Assembly: GCA_028279875.1 (NCBI GenBank)
Contig: JANQMU010000136.1
Span: 1-46,310, forward strand
Direction: 5' to 3'
Length of the DNA stretch: 46,310 nt
Origin: Rhizobiaceae bacterium
GTDB taxonomy: Bacteria > Pseudomonadota > Alphaproteobacteria > Rhizobiales > Rhizobiaceae
Shown here: positions 17,279 through 25,145 of the stretch, in pieces
Layout of the letters: every line of letters begins with the position of its first letter
Position numbering within the stretch: the first letter of the stretch is position 1
Notes under the pieces: model-generated
The model's database searches: none
What the model was told of the DNA's origin: nothing
Seen by the model: the letters and a program-made list of their open reading frames with translations, nothing else
Translations under genes and position numbers: made by a program

Positions 17279-17297
17279 ATCAAACAGCCTGTTTGAT
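17279..17297. promoter_or_regulatory. 19-bp near-continuous palindrome, candidate operator
   Basis: ATCAAACAG-C-CTGTTTGAT is a perfect 9-bp inverted repeat with a single central base, in the 285-bp divergent gap between the KARI-like gene and the autotransporter. It lies 83 bases before the autotransporter ATG. Its symmetry and length suit a dimeric TetR, MarR or GntR-type regulator. No regulator gene adjoins it. Confidence 0.5.
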
Positions 17298-17380
17298 ATG
17301 GTCGCCTCATTCATATTGTTATCGAATCAGTCAGCCAACGCGTAACATCAGCGATATGTTTGGGGGATGCCTTGCCACAA

Positions 17381-19492
17381 ATGATCGGGACCAATCGACA
17401 TGCCCGCTGCCGTCATGCGGCAACGGCAACAGTGGCGGCCGGAGCGATGGCGCTGTGTGCGGCTCTCTTGCAGCCGCAACCGGCCGTGGCTCAGACGTTC
17501 GTTCCTCCGGGAGGCGGCCCCTGTGTCGTGGCCGGAGGTGTGGTGACCTGTACCGGCAATGTGTTGACCGGCATCGACGTTACCGGCCCGACGTTTGACA
17601 CGCTCATTGTCGAGAATGTCGACCCATCCGGAATCTCACCGGCAAGTGGCGTCGACGGCATCAATTTCGAAACCACCAGCGGTAACATCGATATTGATGT
17701 CGATACCAGTGGCACCGCCGGAATTTCCACGACTGGGATTGGTATAAATGGTGCAGATGGCATCTTCGCCTTTGTGAACGGCGATGGCTCAATTGACATC
17801 TCCAACTCCGGTAGCATCCAAACCGCCAATGATGCCAGCGAAGGCATTATTGCCGACGTTAGACACAACGGCAACATTGATATTGTTAACATTGGCGACA
17901 TTTCCACCCTGGGTGCTGAATCACAAGGCATCGAGGCCAGAGTCGGCAATGGGAATATCGGCATCGTGAACACCGGCGATATTCAAACCAGCCAGAACGC
18001 GTCGTCTGCTATTACCGCTGCTATCGGCGACGTCGGCGGCAACATTGACATTTCAAATAGCGGTACCCTGTCCGTCGTCGATGGAAGTGGTATTGAGGCA
18101 GCTGGCGCAGATGGCACCGTTGTCGATATCCGCATCAAAAACACCGGCAACATCACCGCGAGCAATGCAGCCATTGTGGTGGGGCGCCTGACACCTTCGC
18201 CTGCGACAATCACCACCAGCGGCATCCTGTCGAGCGGAAGCGGCATTACCGTCAACTTGCTTTTCGACGGTAACGATGTCGTTAACCTGCTGCCGGGCTC
18301 GATCCTCAACGGCGCGATGGATTTTGGCAACGGCAATGACGGTTCGGGCGGCACCAACACGAGTGACATCGACACGCTGAATTTTCTGCCGGGTCTCAAT
18401 GCCACTGTGCATTTCGCTGATGCCGGCGGGACTGGCCAAAACAATACCGATCTGCAATCGGCGCCGGAAATCGTCAATTTTTCCGGCGGGGGCGTGCTGA
18501 TCAGTAGCGGATTGACCGCCGTGGCAGTGGACGCCACCGGTTTTGCCGGTCAGGGTACACAGATCAGCGATGTTACCAATGCGATCTTCAACGTGATCGA
18601 CAATCAGGATGGGCCATCCGGCGGCGGCCTGCAAAGCACTCAAGCCTTCGCCCGGGGCGATGGCTCCACGAGCGTCAAGCGTCTGTGGGGATCGGCCTTC
18701 GGCGGTCACCACCATCTTGACGGCACGTCTTCGCTGGCGCCCTATGACCACAATTTCGGCGGCCTTGCCACTGGCCTCGAAAGGGGTGATGCACTGACAA
18801 CCGGCGCCTTTGGCCTCTTCGGCGGATACAGCTACAGCGATGTGTCAATAGATTTCAACGCTGGTGGGACCGAGACGGACACGGCCTTTGGCGGGGCCTA
18901 TTGGAAACGTGATTATGGCTCCCACCGCATCCATGCCGCCTTTTCCGCCGGCTGGACCGACAACGACGTCACCCGCCTGGCCAATGGCGTCAACGCCGAG
19001 GGCGATTTCAACGGCTACTTCATTGCTCCGTCCCTGACCGCATCGGTGCCGGTCGATCGTGTTGGCAGGCCGATGAATGTCAGCGGGCGCGTGACTTACG
19101 TCTACATGCATCTCGACGGCTACACCGAGACCGGCATTGCCCTGCCGCTGACGGTGGGCGAGCGCGACGTGTCGCTGTTCAACCTGCGTGCCCAGTTCAA
19201 CTTTCCGCAGACCACGCTGCATGAAAACGGCAACACGACCCGTCTTAACTGGGCTATCGGTGTCGATGCGACGGTCGATGCCGGATCCGACAATGTGAGC
19301 GCCATCGTGGCGGCAACGCCTTTCTCTTTTGCCGCCGCGACCGAGGATGAGGTATCCGCCTTCCTCGGCCTGAATGTCGCCCACACCTCGGCAGACGGAC
19401 GGCGCACAGTGGGTATCGGCGGCGAGCTGAAATCGGACTTCAGCGGCGGTGTCGAAGCGGCCGGCGAAGCCAGAGCCTCGCACCGCTTCTGA
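17381..19492 (+). CDS. autotransporter outer-membrane beta-barrel protein (type Va)
   Basis: 703 residues from the ATG at 17381; a TTG at 17372, better spaced from GGGGGA, is an alternative start. An N-terminal signal peptide ends at AVA-Q (about residue 38). The passenger (about 40-425) is rich in Gly, Asn, Asp, Ile and Ser and holds four to five copies of a GNIDIxNxGxI repeat, which should form a beta-helix. The C-terminal 270 residues, from about TSVKRLWGSAF, form the autotransporter beta-barrel and end in Phe, the usual outer-membrane signature. No protease, lipase or adhesin catalytic motif is seen in the passenger. The gene is single, with a palindrome upstream and the AHSA1 gene converging 7 bases away. 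A surface adhesin or aggregation role is possible but unproven. Confidence 0.88.
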   Translation: MIGTNRHARCRHAATATVAAGAMALCAALLQPQPAVAQTFVPPGGGPCVVAGGVVTCTGNVLTGIDVTGPTFDTLIVENVDPSGISPASGVDGINFETTSGNIDIDVDTSGTAGISTTGIGINGADGIFAFVNGDGSIDISNSGSIQTANDASEGIIADVRHNGNIDIVNIGDISTLGAESQGIEARVGNGNIGIVNTGDIQTSQNASSAITAAIGDVGGNIDISNSGTLSVVDGSGIEAAGADGTVVDIRIKNTGNITASNAAIVVGRLTPSPATITTSGILSSGSGITVNLLFDGNDVVNLLPGSILNGAMDFGNGNDGSGGTNTSDIDTLNFLPGLNATVHFADAGGTGQNNTDLQSAPEIVNFSGGGVLISSGLTAVAVDATGFAGQGTQISDVTNAIFNVIDNQDGPSGGGLQSTQAFARGDGSTSVKRLWGSAFGGHHHLDGTSSLAPYDHNFGGLATGLERGDALTTGAFGLFGGYSYSDVSIDFNAGGTETDTAFGGAYWKRDYGSHRIHAAFSAGWTDNDVTRLANGVNAEGDFNGYFIAPSLTASVPVDRVGRPMNVSGRVTYVYMHLDGYTETGIALPLTVGERDVSLFNLRAQFNFPQTTLHENGNTTRLNWAIGVDATVDAGSDNVSAIVAATPFSFAAATEDEVSAFLGLNVAHTSADGRRTVGIGGELKSDFSGGVEAAGEARASHRF
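17681..18163 (+). repeat. tandem 26-29-residue passenger repeats in the autotransporter
   Basis: Successive units begin GSIDISNSG, GNIDIVNIG, GNIGIVNTG and GNIDISNSG, each followed by a variable half of about 18 residues; a degenerate unit (GNIDIDVDTSG) precedes them and a weak one (NTGNITASN) follows. Spacing is 28, 27, 29 and 26 residues. The underlying DNA is visibly more AT-rich (AAT, ATT, AAC codons) than the rest of the gene. Confidence 0.7.
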
Positions 19493-19499
19493 AGCCCGG

Positions 19500-20009
19500 C
19501 TATGACCCCGCCTGCGCCTTCAGCTCCGCAAGCAGGTCGTCGATGATGGCGTATCCGCTGCCCCAGCCCTTGCCCATGCCAGCCATCTTTTCGGCAAAAC
19601 AGGCGATCTCGGCGTCGGTCGCATCCATCGGAACCTGATGCAGGCGCACATTCGTCTGGCTGCCCCTGTCCTCGAACGTCACGGTCGTCAGGAGCAGGCG
19701 CGGCCAGTCCGCCATCATCGGATTGGCGATCGTATTCCAGTTCGAATCCGTGGAGGAATAGTGATGCCAGACCATCTTCTCCGGTTGGGCGATGTCCTGG
19801 AACACGACTTTCTGGAAATGCGAATTGCCGCCCCACCGCATTTCATTGAGCCACATCCCGCCGGGTTCCAGGTCAAAGGCATGGATGACGGTTTCAACGC
19901 CCGGCCCGTACCATCGCTGCAGCAGGTCCGGATCGGTCCAAGCCCGCCAGACCATTTCGCGGGGCGCGTCGAACACCCGGTCGAGGATGTATTCAGGTAA
20001 ATCACTCAC
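19500..20009 (-). CDS. SRPBCC / AHSA1-like protein
   Basis: 169 residues of the START-like fold (activator of Hsp90 ATPase homologue 1-like family). The typical opening is DRVFDAPREMVWRAWTDPDLL and the core has WYGPG followed by ARG/Gly-rich strands and TTVTFEDRG. These proteins bind hydrophobic ligands; the bacterial substrate is unknown. The start is a GTG at 20009, which overlaps the ArsR-gene stop by 8 bases, so the two are translated as a unit. This ArsR-plus-AHSA1 pair is common in alphaproteobacteria, where the regulator controls its own operon. Confidence 0.88.
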   Translation of the reverse strand: MSDLPEYILDRVFDAPREMVWRAWTDPDLLQRWYGPGVETVIHAFDLEPGGMWLNEMRWGGNSHFQKVVFQDIAQPEKMVWHHYSSTDSNWNTIANPMMADWPRLLLTTVTFEDRGSQTNVRLHQVPMDATDAEIACFAEKMAGMGKGWGSGYAIIDDLLAELKAQAGS

Positions 20010-20361
20010 TGTTCATTTCCTTTTTCATTGCGACGAGCACATCGTCCAGTTGGTCGAAATTCGCGCCCCAGAAGGCGCTGAAATCGGCGAGCCATTCGAA
20101 GGCGGCTGCCATTTTCTCGGCTTTGAGCCGGGCCGGGCGGCGTTGTTCGTCGATATCCCTTTCGATCAGCCCGGCCCGCTCGAGCACCTTCAGATGCCGC
20201 GATACGGCCGGCTGGCTCATGGCGAACGGTGCCGCGATTTCGTTGACCGATGCCTCGCCATCCGCGAGCCGCGACAGGATGGCTCGCCGCGTCGGATCGG
20301 CCAGCGCCGCAAAGATGGCATCCAGATTCGCGCGGGATTTCGTATAACCGATCGTTTCCAT
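20002..20361 (-). CDS. ArsR-family winged-helix regulator
   Basis: 119 residues of a single winged helix-turn-helix: LDAIFAALADPTRRAILS is the classic opening (residues 11-28), then SVNEIAAPFAMSQPAVSRHL is the recognition unit and the wing follows in RDIDEQRRPARLK. The ArsR metal-binding CxC is absent, so a metal sensor is unlikely. The ATG at 20361 is supported by the position of the conserved domain; an upstream in-frame start would add 30 residues of no known pattern. A near-palindrome overlaps this start codon and is probably the autoregulatory site. The next gene, an AHSA1-like protein, is translationally coupled. Confidence 0.9.
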   Translation of the reverse strand: METIGYTKSRANLDAIFAALADPTRRAILSRLADGEASVNEIAAPFAMSQPAVSRHLKVLERAGLIERDIDEQRRPARLKAEKMAAAFEWLADFSAFWGANFDQLDDVLVAMKKEMNSE

Positions 20362-20375
20362 AACACAATGGTTAT
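20360..20375. promoter_or_regulatory. inverted repeat overlapping the arsR-type start codon
   Basis: ATAAC-N6-GTTAT (20360-20364 and 20371-20375) runs into the ATG of the ArsR-family gene. Operators of ArsR regulators paired with AHSA1 genes are typically ATAACC-type inverted repeats around the promoter or start, so autorepression is the likely function. Confidence 0.5.
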
Positions 20376-20511
20376 ATAAAAAACCGGTTGCGTCAATGGT
20401 TTTCTCGCGGTGGGCGTCTGCATCGCGCCATCCACACAAACCGGCCGACAATTGCGCACTGCCGTTGTCGGCTTTGCTATAAGGTCTGACGAATCACGCG
20501 AGAGGTGCGCA

Positions 20512-21501
20512 ATGTCTGTACTTGTGACCGGCGGCGCCGGATATATCGGCAGTCACATGGTCTGGCGGTTGCTCGATGGCGGTGAGGACGTGGTCGTGCT
20601 CGATCGTCTGTCGACGGGCTTTGAATGGGCCGTTCCGCGGGAAGCGGAACTCGTCATCGGCGACGCCGGGGACCCCGAATGTCTCGCCCGTGTATTCGCG
20701 GCTCATGCGATCGAAGCGGTGATCCATTTCGCTGGATCGATTGTGGTGCCGGAATCAGTCACCGATCCGCTCGGCTACTATCTTAACAACACCGCCAAGA
20801 CCCGGACCCTGCTGGAAGCCTGCGTCAAAGCCGGCATGGCCAATTTCATCTTTTCCTCGACAGCCGCCGTCTACGGAACCCCGGCATCGGTCCCCGTCAG
20901 GGAGGACGCGGCGCTTCGACCCGAATCGCCCTACGGGATGTCCAAATTGATGATCGAATATATGCTGCATGACGTCGCCGCCGCCCATCCAATGCGCTAT
21001 TCGGCACTACGCTATTTCAATGTCGCGGGCGCCGACCCGGCGGGCAGAACCGGACAATCGACCGAGAACGCCACGCATCTGATCAAGGTTGCCACCCAGG
21101 CAGCGCTTTCCAAACGTCCTTCCATGGATGTTTACGGCACGGACTATCCGACGGCGGACGGGACCTGCATCCGGGACTATATTCATGTCACTGATCTCGT
21201 TGAGGCGCATTACCTTGCGCTGGCGCATTTGCGCGAAGGCGGCAACAATCTCGTCGCCAATTGCGGTTACGGCCGCGGGTATTCCGTGCTGGAAGTGGTT
21301 GAGGCCGTGAAATCGGCCAGCGGCCATGATTTTCCCGTTCATCTGGCCGACCGCCGACCGGGCGATGCAGTGACCATTGTCGCCGATTCAAGCCGGCTGA
21401 AAGAGGCGCTGCAATGGGCGCCGCGCTATGACGACCTCAACCGGATCGTCTCGGACGCGCTGGCGTGGGAAGCGGCGCTGCAGCGCCGCAACGCGAAATA
21501 A
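20512..21501 (+). CDS. galE: UDP-glucose 4-epimerase GalE
   Basis: 329 residues, an extended short-chain dehydrogenase. The NAD motif GGAGYIG lies at 7-13, and FSSTAAVYG (114-122) and YGMSK (Tyr141, Lys145) form the catalytic site. It interconverts UDP-glucose and UDP-galactose (possibly the N-acetyl forms) in the cytoplasm and so supplies galactose for surface glycans. The ATG at 20512 has AGAGG about 8 bases upstream. It is monocistronic, divergent from arsR, and ends in a double-hairpin region. The nearest glycan gene is the O-antigen ligase-like gene 9 kb upstream. Confidence 0.95.
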   Translation: MSVLVTGGAGYIGSHMVWRLLDGGEDVVVLDRLSTGFEWAVPREAELVIGDAGDPECLARVFAAHAIEAVIHFAGSIVVPESVTDPLGYYLNNTAKTRTLLEACVKAGMANFIFSSTAAVYGTPASVPVREDAALRPESPYGMSKLMIEYMLHDVAAAHPMRYSALRYFNVAGADPAGRTGQSTENATHLIKVATQAALSKRPSMDVYGTDYPTADGTCIRDYIHVTDLVEAHYLALAHLREGGNNLVANCGYGRGYSVLEVVEAVKSASGHDFPVHLADRRPGDAVTIVADSSRLKEALQWAPRYDDLNRIVSDALAWEAALQRRNAK

Positions 21502-21535
21502 GAAAACGCCATAAGACGACGGAAACTTGTAAAGA

Positions 21536-21558
21536 CCGGGCGCGTGAACCGCGCCCGG
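21536..21558. terminator. GC-rich hairpin between convergent genes
   Basis: CCGGGCGCG-TGAAC-CGCGCCCGG is a perfect 9-bp stem with a five-base loop. Read on the minus strand it is followed by TCTTT, so it best fits the terminator of the Tyr-rich protein gene. It can act weakly on the plus strand for galE. Confidence 0.7.
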
Positions 21559-21561
21559 CCG

Positions 21562-21581
21562 ACAGGCTGCAGCCAGCCTGT
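21562..21581. terminator. second hairpin between galE and the Tyr-rich gene
   Basis: ACAGGCTG-CAGC-CAGCCTGT is a perfect 8-bp stem with a 4-base loop, ending three bases before the minus-strand stop codon. No long T-run follows on either strand, so it is a weaker candidate that may support the neighbouring hairpin. Confidence 0.5.
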
Positions 21582-21583
21582 TA

Positions 21584-22351
21584 CTACTTGATCGGCACGG
21601 AACAGATCATCCGCGTATGATTGCTGTTGATATGGCAGTGCGCCGGCAGCGGACCGTGGGGGATCGGATAGACATAGACGGTCGTCGGTTTTCTCGCGGC
21701 CGCCGCGCCTACGGCCACACCGGCGGCGAATGCTGCACCCGGGTGATAGTAGGGGGGATAGGGATAATACGGATAATACCGGTGATAGGGATAAATTGGG
21801 CGATAGGGCCTGAGATAGTGGCATTCCGGCGCCTGCGGGTCATGATAGCAATAGGGCCCCGGAAGCGGGTGATAGGGATAATAATGGACCCCGCTGGATG
21901 CCCTCGCATGATCGACGAACAGGGCGATGTTTTCCGCGCTGGCCGGAACCTCGCCGGACAGAACCTTGACGCCATATTTGACGCTGGTCCCATCGGCCGT
22001 CGCTGATGTCAGCTCGACGATCGCCGGTGCAACATCGGTCTGTCCGAGAACGGATATGGCGGCATTGGGCGGATCCTGCGCGAACGGACCGTTGGGCGCG
22101 GTCCACAGATCCGCGAAGGTGGCCGTATCCACATGTCCGGTCAACCGGTAGGGCCGGTCGCTGAAGAAGACCGTCGAGGGCGCGACGCCCTGCAATGTCA
22201 GGGTCTGGCCGTCATATTGCAGCGACGACGCCTGCTGGACATATTCATAGGCCGGCGCCTCGGGGACCGGCTGATTGACATGTTGCGCCGCTGCCAGGCT
22301 TGGAAACCAGGCAATCAGAATCGCGCCGAAGAATGCGCACAGTCTGTTCAT
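21584..22351 (-). CDS. exported hypothetical protein with Tyr/Pro/His-rich C-terminal region
   Basis: 255 residues. A signal peptide (1-22) ends near LAAAQ. A folded-looking region (about 36-150) has no family I recognise. A low-complexity stretch (156-205) holds 16 Tyr, 14 Pro, 6 His and two Cys in 50 residues. A short Ala/Gly hydrophobic segment (206-219) and a C-terminal tail with two more Cys follow. It should be periplasmic or envelope-associated. The Tyr/His/Cys content could bind metal or polyphenol or permit cross-linking, but that is speculation. It stands alone between galE and the asparaginase gene. Confidence 0.75.
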   Translation of the reverse strand: MNRLCAFFGAILIAWFPSLAAAQHVNQPVPEAPAYEYVQQASSLQYDGQTLTLQGVAPSTVFFSDRPYRLTGHVDTATFADLWTAPNGPFAQDPPNAAISVLGQTDVAPAIVELTSATADGTSVKYGVKVLSGEVPASAENIALFVDHARASSGVHYYPYHPLPGPYCYHDPQAPECHYLRPYRPIYPYHRYYPYYPYPPYYHPGAAFAAGVAVGAAAARKPTTVYVYPIPHGPLPAHCHINSNHTRMICSVPIK

Positions 22352-22658
22352 TGAAGCTCTCCTTGTTGGTTTGGGGTCATTGGATCTGGGCTGCCACCTC
22401 CACCCAGGTGAACCTTATCACATTGCCGATCCGTCTGCGCGAATCGATCAGCAGGACATTCCGGCCCGCAAAATTCGAACGCCCGCGCCACCAGTGTCGC
22501 AGAGATTGATGAGTTCTTCACCCGCAAAGATGATTGGCCCCATAGTCATCCCCCTGACATTGCGCCGCCGGCATCCGGATCTCGCGAAAATCAAGGGCGA
22601 TTGCCAGCAATTTCGTGAGCCGCTAAGGGTTAGTGAATGGGCTATTTGAGGCAAAAAG
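22352..22658. other. 307-bp divergent intergenic region
   Basis: It separates the Tyr-rich protein gene from the asparaginase gene. No gene, RNA or strong palindrome is seen. A GAGGC ribosome site lies at its right end, 7 bases before the asparaginase ATG. Confidence 0.4.
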
Positions 22659-23660
22659 ATGGCGAATCCCGTTCTGGTTGAAGTCACCCGTGGCGGTCGA
22701 GTTGAAAGCCGCCACCGGGGCGCCGCGATCGTGGTCGACGAAGGCGGGAACAGAGTGCTGGCGCTGGGCGACACCGATTTACCGGTTTTTCCGCGATCGG
22801 CCGTCAAGGCCATGCAGGCCCTGACGCTGGTTGAAAGCGGTGCCGCAGAGGCGTTCGGTTTCGGTGAACGGGAACTGGCGCTTGCCTGTTCCTCGCACGC
22901 CGGGGAGCCGGCCCATGTGGCCCTCGCGGCGGACATGCTGTCGAAGGCCGGAAAGGACGAGCGCGCACTGGAATGCGGCTGCCAGTGGCCGTCCCGTCCC
23001 GATGTGCTGATCGCCCTGGCGAAAACGGGCGCAACAGCAACCCAGTTGCACAACAATTGCTCGGGCAAACACAGCGGGTTCATCTGCACGGCAAGCCATC
23101 TCGGTATCGATCCCGCCGGCTACAGCCGATATGGGCATGAGATCCAGGACATGGTGCGCGGGGTCATGGCCGATCTCACCGGCGACCATTTCGGTGTCGA
23201 CAATTGCGCGACGGACGGATGTTCCATTCCGACCTATGCCGTGTCGCTGGCGTCGCTGGCGCGCGGATTTGCGAAATTGGCGACCGGGTCGGGCCTGCAA
23301 CCGGGCCGTGCTGCGGCGGCGCACCGGCTTGTCGAAGCGTGCATGGCCGAACCCTACTTCGTCGCCGGGGAAAAACGCGCCTGCACCCGGCTGATGCGAA
23401 CGGCGCCCGGACGGATTTTCGCCAAAACAGGAGCCGAGGGCGTGTTCAGCGCGGTTCTGCCCGAACAGGGGCTCGCCATCGTGCTCAAATGCGATGACGG
23501 GGCGTCCCGGGCCGCCGAGGCCATGGTCGCGGGCCTGCTGGCCCGTTTCATCGAGGATGATGGTGATGTCAGGGACGCGCTGATGCGGCAGGCGAACCGC
23601 CCGCTGAAGAACTGGAACGGCATCGACGTCGGACGCATCCGCGTGACCGATGCAATCTAA
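22659..23660 (+). CDS. asparaginase, class 3 (Rhizobium etli ReAV type)
   Basis: 333 residues. Residues match the catalytic set described for ReAV: Ser47 and Lys50 in PRSAVK (ReAV Ser48, Lys51), Ser78/79 in CSSH (ReAV Ser80), the zinc set Cys134, Lys137 and Cys188 (ReAV Cys135, Lys138, Cys189), Asp186 (ReAV Asp187) and a late Lys256 in GRIFAKTG. This class hydrolyses L-asparagine to aspartate and ammonia with a beta-lactamase-like Ser-Lys tandem. It is unrelated to type I/II enzymes. Its stop codon overlaps that of the convergent beta-helix gene by two bases. It is not in an operon. Confidence 0.9.
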   Translation: MANPVLVEVTRGGRVESRHRGAAIVVDEGGNRVLALGDTDLPVFPRSAVKAMQALTLVESGAAEAFGFGERELALACSSHAGEPAHVALAADMLSKAGKDERALECGCQWPSRPDVLIALAKTGATATQLHNNCSGKHSGFICTASHLGIDPAGYSRYGHEIQDMVRGVMADLTGDHFGVDNCATDGCSIPTYAVSLASLARGFAKLATGSGLQPGRAAAAHRLVEACMAEPYFVAGEKRACTRLMRTAPGRIFAKTGAEGVFSAVLPEQGLAIVLKCDDGASRAAEAMVAGLLARFIEDDGDVRDALMRQANRPLKNWNGIDVGRIRVTDAI

Positions 23661-25033
23661 CCGACGGAGTTGTCCGAGACGGACAGGTGCTCGAAGGCGT
23701 CAGCACCTTCCCTGGCAAGATCGCCGGTGACCGGTTCCTGCCAGCGATATCCGATAACGGCGCCCTCGGACATGCCCTGGAACAGATTGTTGCTGATCCG
23801 TGTTGCCCGCACACCATCCACGACCGACACGGCGATGCCGACAGGACCGTCGCGGACGATATTGCCCGTCACCAGGACATTGCGCAGATAGGGGCCCCAG
23901 CCGATCACCATGCCGAAGCGCGGCGCGCCTTCGATCACATTGCCCGTCACCGCGGTGTCGGCTTCGGCCGCGATGCCGACGCCAAAGCCGGGCGGATCGG
24001 TCTCGTAAGGCCCCTGCTTTGTCAGGTTGCGGATCAGATTGCCGCTGACCGTCGCCAGCCGGCCGCCCTCGTTGAAATTCACGATCGACACGCCGGTAGT
24101 GGCGCCGTCGACGAGATTGTCGGCGACGACCGCGCCTTCGAAGGAGAATTCGCTGTAGATCGCCGTCTCGCCACTTGCCGTGCACTGATTGGCGATGATC
24201 TGGACGTCGGAACCGCTGTTGGAGCGGATGGCCGAGAAGGCGCAGTCGCGGACCGCATTGTTGGCGACAAGGACATTGCCGGCCCTGAATATGTTGATGC
24301 CGTTGCCATACTGGCCGGTCCCGCCGGCCCTCGCCGCAATCCCCGTGATCCGGTTGCCGGTCACGATGCTGTGGTCCGGGCCGGCCTGCCAGCGATGCAC
24401 CAGCACCCCGCCATTGGCGCAATCGGCGATATCATTGTCGGCGATACGAAGTCCGGTCGATTCGACGCTGTAAAGCGCCACCTCACCGGCGCCGGAAATC
24501 GTCGAACGGCTGACGCGGCCGCCGCATGCTTCAAGCGCAATGCCGTGTTTCCGGCTTCCCAGAATATCACAATCGTCGATCAGCACGCGGTCGGTCCGGC
24601 TGATCTGAACCGCTGCGCTGGCATAATCCGCCAGCCATCGATTGGCGCCGTCGATGGTCAGGCCGGAAAACTGGATATGGCCGGCATTTTCGGCCAGAAG
24701 AAAATAGCCCTCGCCGCCATAGACCAGCCTGGTCGAGCCGCGCACTCCGGTGAGATGGACGAAGTCCGGCAATCGCACATTCGAAACGCCATAGGTTCCC
24801 GGCGGCAGGAAAACCGGTTTTCTCTCGGCGGCGGCCCTGGACAGAATGTCGGTGAGGATCCGGCTCTGGTCGTCCGTCGCGCCCGGGCGCAATCCCAGGC
24901 TTGCGGCGTCCAGCGACCCGCGCAGGTCGGCGAGTTGAAGCGTATCGGTGATTTGACCGAAGGCCGGTCCGGCAGCGGCGGACAGGCCCGCGCCGCAGAT
25001 GGAGGTCAAGAATTTGCGCCTGTGTATCACCAT
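23657..25033 (-). CDS. twin-arginine-exported right-handed beta-helix repeat protein (TIGR03808-like)
   Basis: 458 residues from the ATG at 25033. The N-terminus HRRKFLTSICGAG (4-16) is a Tat signal with a hydrophobic core and a cleavage site near AFGQ. Beyond it is a long parallel beta-helix with repeated NxI/NxV and D-x-DI units (for example GNRITGI, NNAVRD, DNLVDG, GNLIRN, GNVIEG, GNIVRD), as in pectate-lyase-like folds. The layout matches an uncharacterised Tat-exported repeat family of rhizobia. It would reach the periplasm folded. No catalytic residues can be assigned. A carbohydrate-active or surface role is possible. Confidence 0.82.
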   Translation of the reverse strand: MVIHRRKFLTSICGAGLSAAAGPAFGQITDTLQLADLRGSLDAASLGLRPGATDDQSRILTDILSRAAAERKPVFLPPGTYGVSNVRLPDFVHLTGVRGSTRLVYGGEGYFLLAENAGHIQFSGLTIDGANRWLADYASAAVQISRTDRVLIDDCDILGSRKHGIALEACGGRVSRSTISGAGEVALYSVESTGLRIADNDIADCANGGVLVHRWQAGPDHSIVTGNRITGIAARAGGTGQYGNGINIFRAGNVLVANNAVRDCAFSAIRSNSGSDVQIIANQCTASGETAIYSEFSFEGAVVADNLVDGATTGVSIVNFNEGGRLATVSGNLIRNLTKQGPYETDPPGFGVGIAAEADTAVTGNVIEGAPRFGMVIGWGPYLRNVLVTGNIVRDGPVGIAVSVVDGVRATRISNNLFQGMSEGAVIGYRWQEPVTGDLAREGADAFEHLSVSDNSVG

Positions 25034-25145
25034 CCTGTCATCACATGCCGTAAAAGCCGCTGGTTGAGCGGCCCCCAAACTAACAATGCAATGTAAACAG
25101 AAAGTGGACTGTCGAAAGCGCCAGTCCCATCCGGCCAGGCTGCCG

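Noticed and set aside
21700..21900. GGATAATA-type repeats on the plus strand as a tandem DNA repeat
   Set aside because: The pattern is imperfect and is fully explained by Tyr/Pro codons of the minus-strand exported protein.
23687..25096. A 469-codon plus-strand open frame opposite the Tat beta-helix gene
   Set aside because: Its residues (runs of Ala, Gly, Arg, Asp and His with no fold pattern) are typical of a reverse-complement shadow; the minus-strand frame has a signal peptide and repeats.
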